This document shows positions 17,703 through 26,320 of a stretch of 64,000 nucleotides of DNA, piece after piece. Origin of the DNA: Aquimarina muelleri DSM 19832 (GTDB taxonomy: Bacteria > Bacteroidota > Bacteroidia > Flavobacteriales > Flavobacteriaceae); NCBI RefSeq assembly GCF_000430665.1, contig NZ_AUML01000015.1:1-64000 (forward strand), given 5' to 3'. The translations under genes were made by a program, and so were the position numbers. The notes below the pieces were generated by a model, which had not been told where the DNA came from, made no database searches, and worked only from the letters and a program-made list of their open reading frames with translations. How positions within the stretch are numbered: the stretch's first letter is position 1; each line of letters opens with the position of its first letter.

Positions 17703-18707
17703 TTATTTCTTACAAATGTTAATAATTAAATCGATTATTCTGTTACTATATCCAATTTCGTTATCATACCACCCTATGATTTTTACCATCTTACCTATTA
17801 CAGAAGTCATTAAAGAATCGAATGTGCAAGAGTATGGGTTTCCTAAAATATCGACAGAAACAATGGGATCTTCTGTATAGGATAAAATACCTTTTAAGTT
17901 AGTCTCAGAAGCTTTTTTGAATTCATCATTAATTTCTTGTATAGAAGTTATTTTCTTTACATTAAACGTAATATCAGTAAGCGAACCATTAGGAACAGGG
18001 ACTCTTATTCCACAGCCTCCAATAACATTACTTAATTCTGGAAATATTTTTGTTAAAGCTTTTGCTGCTCCTGTAGTCGTAGGAACAATAGATTGACTAG
18101 CGGCTCGTGCACGTCTTAAATCTCTGTGTGGTTGATCATGTAGGCTTTGATCTGTAGTGTAGCTGTGTATAGTTGTAATGTACGCTTGTTCGACGCCGCA
18201 TAGATCATTGATTACTTTGATCATAGGTGCAGCGTTATTGGTGGTGCATGAAGCGTTTGATAAAATAGTTTCTGATCCATCTAATATATGGTCATTAACT
18301 CCCATTACAATAGTTTTGATACTATCTTCTATAGCAGGAGCAGAAAGGATTACTCTTTTTGCTCCTGCTTTTAAATGCTTTTCTGCATCCGATTTTGTTT
18401 TAAATTTTCCAGTAGACTCTATAACTATATCTACATCATATAGTTTCCAGTTACAATGCTCTGGGTTTTTTTCATTAAGTAATGGTGTGGCTTTATTTTG
18501 AACTATTATATGATCTTTATTGTGTGTTACTTCATAAGGAAGTACACCATGTATACTGTCGTATTTTAAAAGGTGGCTTAGGGTTTTTGAATCTGCAAGA
18601 TCATTTATAGCAACAACTTGTATTTGAGGATGATTTATTAATAATCTAAATAAATTACGACCAATTCTTCCAAAACCATTTATGGCGATTTTAACAGGAG
18701 TATTCAT
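17703..18707 (-). CDS. gap: Glyceraldehyde-3-phosphate dehydrogenase, type I
   Basis: NAD(P)-dependent conversion of glyceraldehyde-3-phosphate to 1,3-bisphosphoglycerate in glycolysis or gluconeogenesis. The 334-residue protein has the NAD-binding start IAINGFGRIGRNLFRLL, the catalytic SNASCTTNNAAP (Cys near 153) and the C-terminal GWYDNEIGYSNR. It follows lipA by 25 bp and precedes the hybrid kinase. Genomes of this group usually carry more than one gap gene; I cannot tell which isoform this is. Confidence 0.96.
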   Translation of the reverse strand: MNTPVKIAINGFGRIGRNLFRLLINHPQIQVVAINDLADSKTLSHLLKYDSIHGVLPYEVTHNKDHIIVQNKATPLLNEKNPEHCNWKLYDVDIVIESTGKFKTKSDAEKHLKAGAKRVILSAPAIEDSIKTIVMGVNDHILDGSETILSNASCTTNNAAPMIKVINDLCGVEQAYITTIHSYTTDQSLHDQPHRDLRRARAASQSIVPTTTGAAKALTKIFPELSNVIGGCGIRVPVPNGSLTDITFNVKKITSIQEINDEFKKASETNLKGILSYTEDPIVSVDILGNPYSCTFDSLMTSVIGKMVKIIGWYDNEIGYSNRIIDLIINICKK

Positions 18708-18732
18708 TAAGTATTTGCTGTTATTTTTTTGA

Positions 18733-19605
18733 TTATGTTAAGTGTTTTTGTGCTTTATAAGAAGACCTAACAAGTGCACCACTTTCAACATGCCTAAAGC
18801 CCATTTTTAAACCAATTTCTTCATATTTCTTGAATTGATCTGGAGTTATAAATTCTTTTACAGGAAGATGTTTTTTACTTGGCTGTAAGTATTGTCCTAT
18901 AGTTACAATATCTAAATTGACAGACCTAAGATCGCTAAGTGTTTGTATAACTTCTTCTTCTTTTTCTCCAAGACCAAGCATAATACCGCTTTTTGTACGA
19001 TTTATGCCATTTTCTTTAAGGTAATTTAATACTTGTAGACTTTGCTCGTATTTGGCTTGAATTCTAACTTCTCTAGTTAATCTTTTTACAGTTTCCATGT
19101 TATGAGAAACTACTTCGGGTTTAACAGCTATAATTCTATCTATGTTATTTGTTTTTCCTTGAAAATCAGGTATTAATGTTTCTAATGTCGTATCTGGATT
19201 CATTCTTCGAATTGCCTGAATCGTTTCTGCCCAAATAATAGATCCTCCATCCAAAATATCATCTCTATCTACAGAGGTGATAACAGCATGTTTTATATTC
19301 ATGAGTTTTATAGATCTAGCTACTTTTTCTGGCTCTTCCCAATCTATAGTCTCAGGTCTTCCTGTTTTTACGCCACAAAAACCACATGAACGTGTACAGA
19401 TATTACCTAGTATCATAAAAGTTGCGGTACCTTCACTCCAACATTCACCCATATTAGGGCAACTACCAGAAGTGCATATAGTATGCAAATTATATTTATC
19501 CACTAACCCTCTTAGTTCAGTGTATTTTTTTCCTGTAGGAAGCTTAACTCGTAACCATTTTGGTTTTCCTTTAGGAGGTGCTACGCTAGTGATATCATTA
19601 TTCAT
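18733..19605 (-). CDS. lipA: Lipoyl synthase
   Basis: Radical SAM enzyme that inserts two sulfurs into protein-bound octanoyl groups of 2-oxoacid dehydrogenases and the glycine cleavage system. The auxiliary-cluster Cys are in CTSGSCPNMGEC and the radical SAM CxxxCxxC in CTRSCGFC; the C terminus GALVRSSYKAQ carries the conserved Ser of the family. I choose the ATG at 19605 (MNNDITSVAP, 290 residues) instead of the longer frame starting at 19665, because a -7 box lies at 19623-19630 between the two. Confidence 0.94.
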   Translation of the reverse strand: MNNDITSVAPPKGKPKWLRVKLPTGKKYTELRGLVDKYNLHTICTSGSCPNMGECWSEGTATFMILGNICTRSCGFCGVKTGRPETIDWEEPEKVARSIKLMNIKHAVITSVDRDDILDGGSIIWAETIQAIRRMNPDTTLETLIPDFQGKTNNIDRIIAVKPEVVSHNMETVKRLTREVRIQAKYEQSLQVLNYLKENGINRTKSGIMLGLGEKEEEVIQTLSDLRSVNLDIVTIGQYLQPSKKHLPVKEFITPDQFKKYEEIGLKMGFRHVESGALVRSSYKAQKHLT

Positions 19606-20766
19606 ACAAGCAATATTTTTAGCAAAAATACAAAGAAAGCTTAGATTACTGTCTAGTAGATTCAAAAGTTATGATTTTGATGTGATTTTGAACAAGTTTT
19701 CTTTATTTGTATGACTATTAAGAAGAATTATAGTAAATAAAAAGAAGGTTTTAATACAGGTAAGATTTTCTAAGGCTGTTTTATTGTATTTTCTAAATTC
19801 ATCTTGGTATGAGGAAAACAAGTATTCAATATATAATAAAATTTATTATAGGCTCCTTGGGTATTTACTATAAGAACAGTTTTATTAGGTCCGGTAGGTT
19901 AAGACTATTCGTATTTCAAATTTTATATCTTAATATAAAACAGTGTCTTAGTTTATGGGGAATATAGCTCTTTTAATAATACATTATCATTAGTTTTACT
20001 TTTTTTAAATAACCTCTTGATTTGGGGATTTCAGCTTCTATTGTGAGCTATTATAGAGAAGAGGTTTCTTTATATGAAACAGCATTATTGGTATTAAGCT
20101 AGAAAAAACTAGATTAAGTTGTATGTTAATATTTAAAGCATTGTAATTAGTAATTCTGTATTGTTTTTTTATAGCTTATCTCTTCTGTTTTTTTTCATGA
20201 TTTAGTCGTAAATCACTTTAAAATCACTTTTTGACAAGTATAATTCTTTTCATAGTTTACTCGATAGCGGTAACTATTCACTTTTCTAATCTATTTAGGT
20301 TAAAACCTGTTTTTACTACTTTGGAAAATTTTTTTAAGGGAAGTTCGCCTATAGTTTCAATATTATTTGAATATTCTTTATAAAAAACAAAAAAAGCCGC
20401 TAAGAGGTTAAAAGACTACTGGATTTTTTAATTTCAATTTATGGAATAATTTTTGTCAAATATTAGTTGCTTTTGTACTAATATTATAAGAAATATCTTT
20501 TTATTTATGTTTTTTTAAGTTGTGTGAAAAAGATAAGTATGGATTAAAAAGTTTGATTTAATAATGTTGAAGATAGTGTGGTAGGAGTAGTAAAATTGTT
20601 ATTTTACAGTGCTTTATGTTTAATTTAGGTTTTTGTTTTTTTGAAAATAGATTTTGTAGAAAAACCTTAATCCTACAGAGTGTTAACTTCAAGTTAAAAT
20701 TAGGTTAACTTAAAATTTTTTTATGATTTATTAGTTATTCTCTCTAAAAAAGAGAAAAATAATATC
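19606..20766. other. Gene-free stretch of about 1.1 kb
   Basis: No convincing coding frame on either strand. It holds the lipA -7 box near its left end, an 8-bp inverted repeat AACCTCTT/AAGAGGTT with a 40-base loop (20012-20064), and close to the right end a perfect short palindrome TTAACTT-C-AAGTTAA followed by a further GTTAACTT (about 20682-20712). No transposase remnant or tRNA was recognised. A small RNA cannot be excluded. Confidence 0.4.
19623..19630 (-). promoter_or_regulatory. -7 promoter box of lipA
   Basis: The minus strand reads TATTTTTG, an exact TANNTTTG match 18 bp upstream of the ATG at 19605. No clear -33 box. Confidence 0.5.
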
Positions 20767-20997
20767 ATGCTCGAAGAATTGGTAAGCTCTAAAAAAACAA
20801 AAAATAATCGAAAGCGTGTAGAGAAATGGTTATTGAATAATCAAAAGTATATTAATATTACAGCAATAGAAAAAGAGATTTCTGCTCCAAAAGGACTTGT
20901 TCAAAAGTTTGTAAAATATGATAAAAAAATTAATGATAAATGGATTGAACCGTTATACAGTGTTATCAAACAATTTACTTCTTTTACATTAAGGTAA
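20767..20997 (+). CDS. Small basic protein, possible helix-turn-helix
   Basis: A 76-residue frame begins at ATG 20767 and overlaps the 3' end of the sigma factor gene by nine bases on the opposite strand. The product is Lys-rich and predicted helical: RKRVEKWLLNNQKYINITAIEKEI, GLVQKFVKYDKKINDKWIEPLYSVI. The pattern helix, turn, NITAIEKEI, then KGLVQKFV resembles small HTH proteins of Bacteroidota, so DNA binding is possible. I do not recognise the family firmly. The TTAACTT palindrome upstream could be an operator. Confidence 0.55.
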   Translation: MLEELVSSKKTKNNRKRVEKWLLNNQKYINITAIEKEISAPKGLVQKFVKYDKKINDKWIEPLYSVIKQFTSFTLR

Positions 20998-21573
20998 TTT
21001 TTTTTGCTTAGCATTAGTGATAATCTCCGCTAATAATTTTTTTGCACGTAATAATTTTATTTTTACATTATTAATAGGTTCATTAAGTTGCTCTGCGATT
21101 TCTTTATAGCTTAGTTCTTGAAAATAGCGTAGATTGATTACTTTTTGATAATTAGGTTTTAATTGTTTTATATACAGAAGTAATTGTGCTAAATTTTGTT
21201 CTGTAATTAATTTATCTTCGGGGGTAGGGTTGGCGTCAATAATTTTATAGACAGAGTCGTCTACTTTTGTAGTAGTTTTAGATCGGATAGACGCATTTTT
21301 TTTTCGTAATAAATCTATATGTATATTTTTTGAAATTTGAATTAACCAAGTTTTAAAATTATACTCTTCTTTAAAGGTGTTAATTTTATCAAATGCTCTA
21401 GAAAAACTTTGTATGGTTATATCTTCTGCCTCATACTCATTGTGAGTTCTTTTTAATTGGAAATTGTACACTTCATTCCAAAAAGTATCCAGAAGATAAT
21501 TAAAAGATGTTTGTTTTCCTTCTTTAGCTTTTTTGATATGATCTTCTAAGAGCGTAAGGTTTTCTTTTTTCAA
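20989..21573 (-). CDS. ECF-type RNA polymerase sigma-70 factor
   Basis: The 194-residue protein has sigma region 2 (FNYLLDTFWNEVYNFQLKRTHNEYEAEDITIQSF, then NFKTWLIQISKNIHIDLLRKK) and region 4 (LKPNYQKVINLRYFQELSYKEIAEQLNEPINNVKIKLLRAKKLL). It directs core polymerase to an unknown regulon. The start appears to be TTG at 21573. It lies 37 bp downstream of the Cys-rich membrane protein gene. No recognisable anti-sigma gene is adjacent. Confidence 0.92.
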   Translation of the reverse strand: MKKENLTLLEDHIKKAKEGKQTSFNYLLDTFWNEVYNFQLKRTHNEYEAEDITIQSFSRAFDKINTFKEEYNFKTWLIQISKNIHIDLLRKKNASIRSKTTTKVDDSVYKIIDANPTPEDKLITEQNLAQLLLYIKQLKPNYQKVINLRYFQELSYKEIAEQLNEPINNVKIKLLRAKKLLAEIITNAKQKKLP

Positions 21574-21610
21574 TTATTTTTTTTTGAGTAAAATAGATCA
21601 GCTTAAAGAA

Positions 21611-21817
21611 CTATTTAGAATGTTTATCATCATTACAGTTCGAAAATTGATCTGGTGTTTTTCCACAAAGAGAACAGGATTCACCATCTTTATTTAAAAA
21701 AGGGCTCTGACTAGCACAGGTGCCTGCAAATTTACCATCTTTTTTAGCCCATAATTTAATAGCAATACCACCAAAAGCTAAAAGTAATAAACCAATTGTA
21801 AGTAATAGGAGTTTCAT
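21611..21817 (-). CDS. Small single-helix membrane protein with Cys motifs (NqrM-like)
   Basis: The 68-residue product has one N-terminal membrane helix (about 2-23) followed by WAKKDGKFAGTCASQSPFLN and SCSLCGKTPDQFSNC, giving Cys at four positions including a CxxC. The architecture, one helix then a short Cys-rich tail, resembles the NqrM/DUF539 group that helps assemble the Na+-NQR iron centre, but the length and motif spacing differ. It is the first gene before the sigma factor, so a metal- or redox-sensing role is another possibility. Function is inferred only weakly. Confidence 0.75.
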   Translation of the reverse strand: MKLLLLTIGLLLLAFGGIAIKLWAKKDGKFAGTCASQSPFLNKDGESCSLCGKTPDQFSNCNDDKHSK

Positions 21818-21843
21818 AAACGTATAAAATCAAAATTTATATA

Positions 21844-21851
21844 CAAAGATA
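21844..21851 (-). promoter_or_regulatory. -7 promoter box of the Cys-rich membrane protein/sigma unit
   Basis: The minus strand reads TATCTTTG, matching TANNTTTG, 27 bp upstream of the ATG at 21817. Confidence 0.5.
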
Positions 21852-21941
21852 CAAAGAATGTGTCTTTATGCTCATAATAAATAAATAATTAAGAGAATGA
21901 TCTTTATTTTAACCCTTTATTAAGGATTTAATTTTTGAATA

Positions 21942-21995
21942 CTTGCTTCGAAAACAAAGCATATCTCGTTAGCTTTTTTAAACTATTGATTTTTG
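21942..21995. repeat. Dispersed repeat, copy B
   Basis: A shorter relative of 15316-15385 with the same three blocks in the same order. It lies between the Cys-rich membrane protein start and the murB end. Confidence 0.55.
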
Positions 21996-22058
21996 TAAGA
22001 TTTGCTATAGATCAATGAAATTTATAAAATTATTTTTAGCTTTCATCTGTGAGTTTTT

Positions 22059-23072
22059 TTAAATAATATTAACTTCTGTTTCTAGAATAATATTAAATTT
22101 TTCTTTTATTTCTGTTTGAATTTTTTTTGATAGATTTAATATTTCTTTGCCAGATGCATTATTATAATTAACCAAGACTAAAGCTTGTTTTTCGTGTATG
22201 CCAGCATCACCCCATCGTTTTCCTTTAAAACCAGATTGTTCTATTAGCCAGCCTGCAGGAACTTTAATATGTTCTTGGTCTATTTTATAAGAAGGAATAT
22301 TTGGATATTTTTCTTGTATTTTTAAAAAATGATGAGTAGTTATGACAGGATTTTTGAAAAAACTACCGCTATTTCCTATTAAGGCAGGGTCTGGCAGTTT
22401 ACTTTGTCTGATCTTAATTACTGCTTCTGATATATCCTTAATAGTTGGTTGTGTGATTTTTTTATTCAGTAAAGCATTTTCTATAGCTCCATAATTTGTG
22501 TTAAGGATGTGGTTTTTTTTGGTTAATCTAAATATAACTTTAGTTATGATGTATTTACCTTTAGCTTCTTCTTTAAAAATAGAGTTACGGTATCCAAACT
22601 TGCAATCTTTGTTTAAGAAAACATGTTTTTCTCTGGTAGTGATATGAATAGCTTCACAATGTGTCATTGTGTCTTTAAGTTCAACACCGTATGCACCGAT
22701 ATTTTGAATTGGTGCACTACCAACATATCCAGGGATTAGTGAGAGATTTTCTAATCCTCCGAAATTATTTTTAATACAATATTTTACAAAATCATGCCAT
22801 TTTTCTCCAGCATTAACAGATACTACTACAAAATCGCTGGATTCTTCTATAATTTCTATGCCTTTTATTGCGATATGTATAACTAGATAGTCAAGGTTTT
22901 TTGTTAGCAACATATTGCTGCCTCCGCTTAATACAAAAATAGGTTTCGTATTGTTTTTTGCAAGTAAATTGTTAAGGTCAAGCTCAGATTTGATAGATGT
23001 AAACTCGCTAGCAATAGCGTCAATTCCAAAAGTATTATATTTTTTCAGGGATTTATTATACTCAATTCTCAT
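22059..23072 (-). CDS. murB: UDP-N-acetylenolpyruvoylglucosamine reductase
   Basis: FAD enzyme that reduces UDP-GlcNAc-enolpyruvate to UDP-MurNAc in peptidoglycan synthesis. The 337-residue protein shows the FAD-binding FVLSGGSNMLL, GLENLSLIPGYVGSAPIQNIGAYGVE, the FGYRNSIFK loop of type I MurB, and GNSGSFFKNP with the catalytic Ser. Its ATG overlaps the stop of the upstream aminotransferase gene by one base, so the two are translationally coupled. Confidence 0.96.
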   Translation of the reverse strand: MRIEYNKSLKKYNTFGIDAIASEFTSIKSELDLNNLLAKNNTKPIFVLSGGSNMLLTKNLDYLVIHIAIKGIEIIEESSDFVVVSVNAGEKWHDFVKYCIKNNFGGLENLSLIPGYVGSAPIQNIGAYGVELKDTMTHCEAIHITTREKHVFLNKDCKFGYRNSIFKEEAKGKYIITKVIFRLTKKNHILNTNYGAIENALLNKKITQPTIKDISEAVIKIRQSKLPDPALIGNSGSFFKNPVITTHHFLKIQEKYPNIPSYKIDQEHIKVPAGWLIEQSGFKGKRWGDAGIHEKQALVLVNYNNASGKEILNLSKKIQTEIKEKFNIILETEVNII

Positions 23073-24262
23073 TAATCGTTATATTTTTTTAATGCAAATT
23101 TTAATATTTCTATTGCTTTTGTTAAATCTTCTTTGTTTAATACATAGGCAATTCGTACCTGATTTTTTCCTTTATCAGGGGTTGAATAAAATCCAGAAGC
23201 AGGGGCAAGCATAACTGTTTCTTTGTTTAAGTCAAATTCATTAAGTAGCCATTTGGAAAAATGCTCTGCGTTTTTGATAGGTAGTTCTGCAATACAGTAA
23301 AAAGCTCCTTTTGGAATAGCCACTTTTACACCAGGAATTTCATTAAGTTTAGTGATGAGAATATCTCTTCTTGATTTGTATTCTATAACAGTATCTGTGT
23401 AGTAAGATTCAGGGGTTTCTAATGCTGCTTCGCTTGCTATTTGGGCAAGGGTGGGCGGACTTAATCGGGTTTGGGCAAATTTCATAGCGGTTTGCATAAC
23501 ACTTTTATTTTTGCTTACCATACAGCCAATACGAGCTCCGCACATACTGTATCGTTTTGAAACAGAATCTATGACAATAGCATGTTCTTCTAGTCCTTTT
23601 TCTTGTAAGATAGAATAATGCTCTGATTCATCATAAACAAACTCTCTGTATACTTCGTCTGAAATCAAAAAAAAGTCATATTTGATAGCTAATTTTGATA
23701 ATTGTTTTATTTCTTCTTTACTATATAGGTAACCTGTAGGGTTTCCTGGGTTGCAAATAAGAATAGCTTTAGTTTTTTTGGTAATTAGTTTTTCAAATTC
23801 TTCTATAGATGGTAAAGCAAATCCATTTTCTATTTTAGATATTACAGGTACTATTTTAATAGTCGATTGTGTAGAAAAACCATGATAGTTTGCATAAAAA
23901 GGTTCGGGAACTATAATTTCGTCTCCAGGATCCGTTATACTTCCCATAGTAAAAATAAGAGCTTCACTACCACCAGTAGTAATCAGTACATCATCCGTAG
24001 TAACATTAATTTTATGTTTCGCATAATATATAGTAAGTTTTTTTCTAAAACTTTCAAACCCTGCCGAATGACTGTAGGCTAAAATATCTAATTGGTGGTT
24101 TCGTATTGCCTCCATTGCAACTGCTGGTGTTTTGATATCTGGCTGGCCTATATTTAAATGATATATATGCTTGCCTTCTTTTGTTGCTTTTTCTGCAAAA
24201 GGAACCAATTTTCTAATTGGAGATTCTGGCATAGCTTTACCCTTACTTGATACTATTGGCAT
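23072..24262 (-). CDS. PLP-dependent aminotransferase (fold type I)
   Basis: The enzyme belongs to the aspartate-aminotransferase-like class I/II family: YHLNIGQPDIKTP, SEALIFTMGSI, ICNPGNPTGYLYSKEEI, ISDEVYREFVYD, and the PLP lysine in DSVSKRYSMCGARIGC. The amino-acid substrate cannot be told from sequence. I start it at ATG 24262 (MPIVSSKGKAMPESPIRKL, 396 residues), the usual start of relatives; the 21 extra residues of the longer frame are not family-like. A perfect inverted repeat TTTCTTAA-TAAT-TTAAGAAA (24297-24316) lies upstream. Operon with murB. Confidence 0.92.
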   Translation of the reverse strand: MPIVSSKGKAMPESPIRKLVPFAEKATKEGKHIYHLNIGQPDIKTPAVAMEAIRNHQLDILAYSHSAGFESFRKKLTIYYAKHKINVTTDDVLITTGGSEALIFTMGSITDPGDEIIVPEPFYANYHGFSTQSTIKIVPVISKIENGFALPSIEEFEKLITKKTKAILICNPGNPTGYLYSKEEIKQLSKLAIKYDFFLISDEVYREFVYDESEHYSILQEKGLEEHAIVIDSVSKRYSMCGARIGCMVSKNKSVMQTAMKFAQTRLSPPTLAQIASEAALETPESYYTDTVIEYKSRRDILITKLNEIPGVKVAIPKGAFYCIAELPIKNAEHFSKWLLNEFDLNKETVMLAPASGFYSTPDKGKNQVRIAYVLNKEDLTKAIEILKFALKKYND

Positions 24263-24366
24263 CTGGTCTAGTTTATAAAAATAAAATAGTGGTAAATTTC
24301 TTAATAATTTAAGAAATAGAGACATGTTTGATGCGATTTTTCAACTATTTTTCTATATTTAGTGTA

Positions 24367-25737
24367 ATGAAGATTTTATCTCTAGATTTTTGTCATTTTT
24401 TAAGAAGTAAGATTGTATTAGTGTTTCTGCTTTTTAGTATTGTTCTGTCTGCACAGAGCAAGTTTGTTCTTCCTAAAGGAAAAAAATATGAGAAAATTAA
24501 ATTTGAACTAGCAAACAACCTTATTGTAATCCCTGTAGTAGTAAATGGTGTAGAGCTTTCCTTTATTTTGGATACAGGAGTAGGGTCTACAATTATTTTT
24601 AGTGTGGATAACAAAGGTTCTTTAGAACTCAAGAATGCTTCAAAAATTCATCTTAGAGGATTAGGAGATAATGAACCAGTAGAGGCAATGAAATCTATTG
24701 AGAATGAACTAAAAATAGGTAAAGCTGTTAGTGCAAACCATAAAATTTATTTAGTATTAGATGAAACCATTAATTTTTCTCCAAGAATGGGTTTTCCTAT
24801 ACATGGGATTATAGGGTATGATTTTTTTAAAGATTTTGTTCTAGATATTAATTATATAAAAAAAACAATAAAGATTTATAGCCCAGAATCGTACACATAT
24901 AAGAAATGTGAAAAATGCTATCAAGCTAAACTTAGTTTTGTAAATCAAAAGAAAAGGCCATTTTTAACTGCTAAATATAAATCCGGGGAAGATCTTATAG
25001 ATGTAAATCTTTTAATAGATTCTGGTTCGGGTTCCTCTTTGTGGTTATTTGAAAATAAAGAAAAAGGCATTTCGATACACAATAATTCTTTTAGAGATTT
25101 TTTAGGAAAAGGATTTAATGGAGATATATATGGGCATAAAACCAAAATTGAGGAGCTTCGAATAGGAGATTTTAGATTAAAGGAAGTTAAAGCTTCTTTT
25201 CCAGACTCTATTTATATACAAGGTATATCTTTAGAAGACAGGCAAGGATCACTAGGAGGAGATGTTTTACGAAGATTTACTCTTATTGTAGATTATCCAG
25301 GAAAAAAAATATCTTTTAAAAAGAATAGTTTCTTTGATAAACCTTTTCACTATAATATGAGTGGACTTACTATTCAGCATAGTGGTTTTTTACTCTCACA
25401 GAAATCTAAAAAAGATGGTTCTTATATCATAGAGAAAAATAGGGTTTACATGGGTTTAAATGGTGTTGTAAGTAAAAAAACATTAGAGTTGTCTACTAAT
25501 TTTGTTCTTCAGCCAAAATATGAAATATCAGATGTTAGACCTAATTCTCCAGCAGCACTTATTGGGTTACAAAAAGGGGATATTGTGTTAGAAATAAATG
25601 GAAAGAAAGGATATAGGTATAAGCTTTCTAGTTTGAATGATCTATTTTATTTCGAAGAGGGAAAAAAGATAAAAATAATGGTAGATAGATTAGGAGTGGT
25701 AATAAATTATGAATTCTATCTTAAGAAAGTGCTTTAA
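24367..25737 (+). CDS. Secreted retropepsin-like aspartyl protease with PDZ domain
   Basis: Two aspartyl-protease half-sites are visible, FILDTGVGSTIIF and LLIDSGSGSSLWLF, each with the D-T/S-G triad, separated by about 160 residues. A PDZ domain closes the protein (SDVRPNSPAALIGLQKGDIVLEINGK). With the ATG at 24367 (456 residues) the protein begins MKILSLDF and has a signal-type hydrophobic stretch ending FSIVLSAQ; the longer frame opens with TTG at 24328. The protein is probably periplasmic or exported. Substrate unknown. Confidence 0.85.
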   Translation: MKILSLDFCHFLRSKIVLVFLLFSIVLSAQSKFVLPKGKKYEKIKFELANNLIVIPVVVNGVELSFILDTGVGSTIIFSVDNKGSLELKNASKIHLRGLGDNEPVEAMKSIENELKIGKAVSANHKIYLVLDETINFSPRMGFPIHGIIGYDFFKDFVLDINYIKKTIKIYSPESYTYKKCEKCYQAKLSFVNQKKRPFLTAKYKSGEDLIDVNLLIDSGSGSSLWLFENKEKGISIHNNSFRDFLGKGFNGDIYGHKTKIEELRIGDFRLKEVKASFPDSIYIQGISLEDRQGSLGGDVLRRFTLIVDYPGKKISFKKNSFFDKPFHYNMSGLTIQHSGFLLSQKSKKDGSYIIEKNRVYMGLNGVVSKKTLELSTNFVLQPKYEISDVRPNSPAALIGLQKGDIVLEINGKKGYRYKLSSLNDLFYFEEGKKIKIMVDRLGVVINYEFYLKKVL

Positions 25738-25740
25738 ATT

Positions 25741-25767
25741 AAAAAGCCACTGTACAGTGGCTTTTTA
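25741..25767. terminator. Bidirectional terminator
   Basis: AAAAAGCCACTGT/ACAGTGGCTTTTT forms a perfect palindrome between the convergent protease and DUF1573 genes. Confidence 0.9.
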
Positions 25768-25792
25768 ATTATAATTTAAAAAATATTAGGTA

Positions 25793-26194
25793 TTAGTTTT
25801 TCTTTTCTAAAACGCTTCCGTCTAGTACGCTACCTTTTATTTTTATAGCCATTGTTGGGTTGTCTCCTGCGTTAGATGTAACTGTAATAGTTTTACGAAT
25901 AGGTCCAACTCTGTTGGTGTCGTATTTAACTTCAATAACACTAGATTCTCCTGGAGCAATAGGGGCTTCAGGTTTTTTAGGAATAGTACATCCACAACTT
26001 GAGTAAACTTTAGAAATAACTAAAGGAGCATTTCCAGTATTTGTAAATTCAAATTGACGAACACCATCGCTACCTTTTGCTATTTCTCCATAGTCAACAA
26101 CTTCGGATTTAAATTTTATTTGAGCTTTAGTATCTTGTGCATATAAAGTTGTGCCAAGAAAACCAATAAATAAAATTATCATTATTTTTTTCAT
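25793..26194 (-). CDS. DUF1573 domain secreted protein
   Basis: A 133-residue exported protein with a signal peptide ending TTLYAQ and one DUF1573 Ig-like (ASH-related) domain. The diagnostic stretch is FEFTNTGNAPLVISKVYSSCGCTIPKKPEAPI and IEVKYDTNRVGPIRKTITV. The CGCT pair of Cys is typical for the family. Location is probably periplasm; function is unknown. Monocistronic, divergent from valS. Confidence 0.92.
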   Translation of the reverse strand: MKKIMIILFIGFLGTTLYAQDTKAQIKFKSEVVDYGEIAKGSDGVRQFEFTNTGNAPLVISKVYSSCGCTIPKKPEAPIAPGESSVIEVKYDTNRVGPIRKTITVTSNAGDNPTMAIKIKGSVLDGSVLEKKN

Positions 26195-26282
26195 AATGTA
26201 GGTTTTTATTAAATGTAAAAGTACTTACTTTTTATTCAACTGCAAAATCATAAAAGACTTTCTGGTTGTCAGATATAATAAT

Positions 26283-26290
26283 TACTTTTG
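26283..26290 (+). promoter_or_regulatory. -7 promoter box of valS
   Basis: TACTTTTG matches TANNTTTG. It overlaps the TTG (26288) that opens the longest frame, so translation must start further downstream, at ATG 26321. Confidence 0.6.
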
Positions 26291-26320
26291 CATTTTAAAA
26301 ATCAAAAATCAGACCAAAGT

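Noticed and set aside
19666..20760. Hidden gene or riboswitch in the long gap
   Set aside because: No frame, transposase remnant, tRNA or known riboswitch core could be recognised on either strand.
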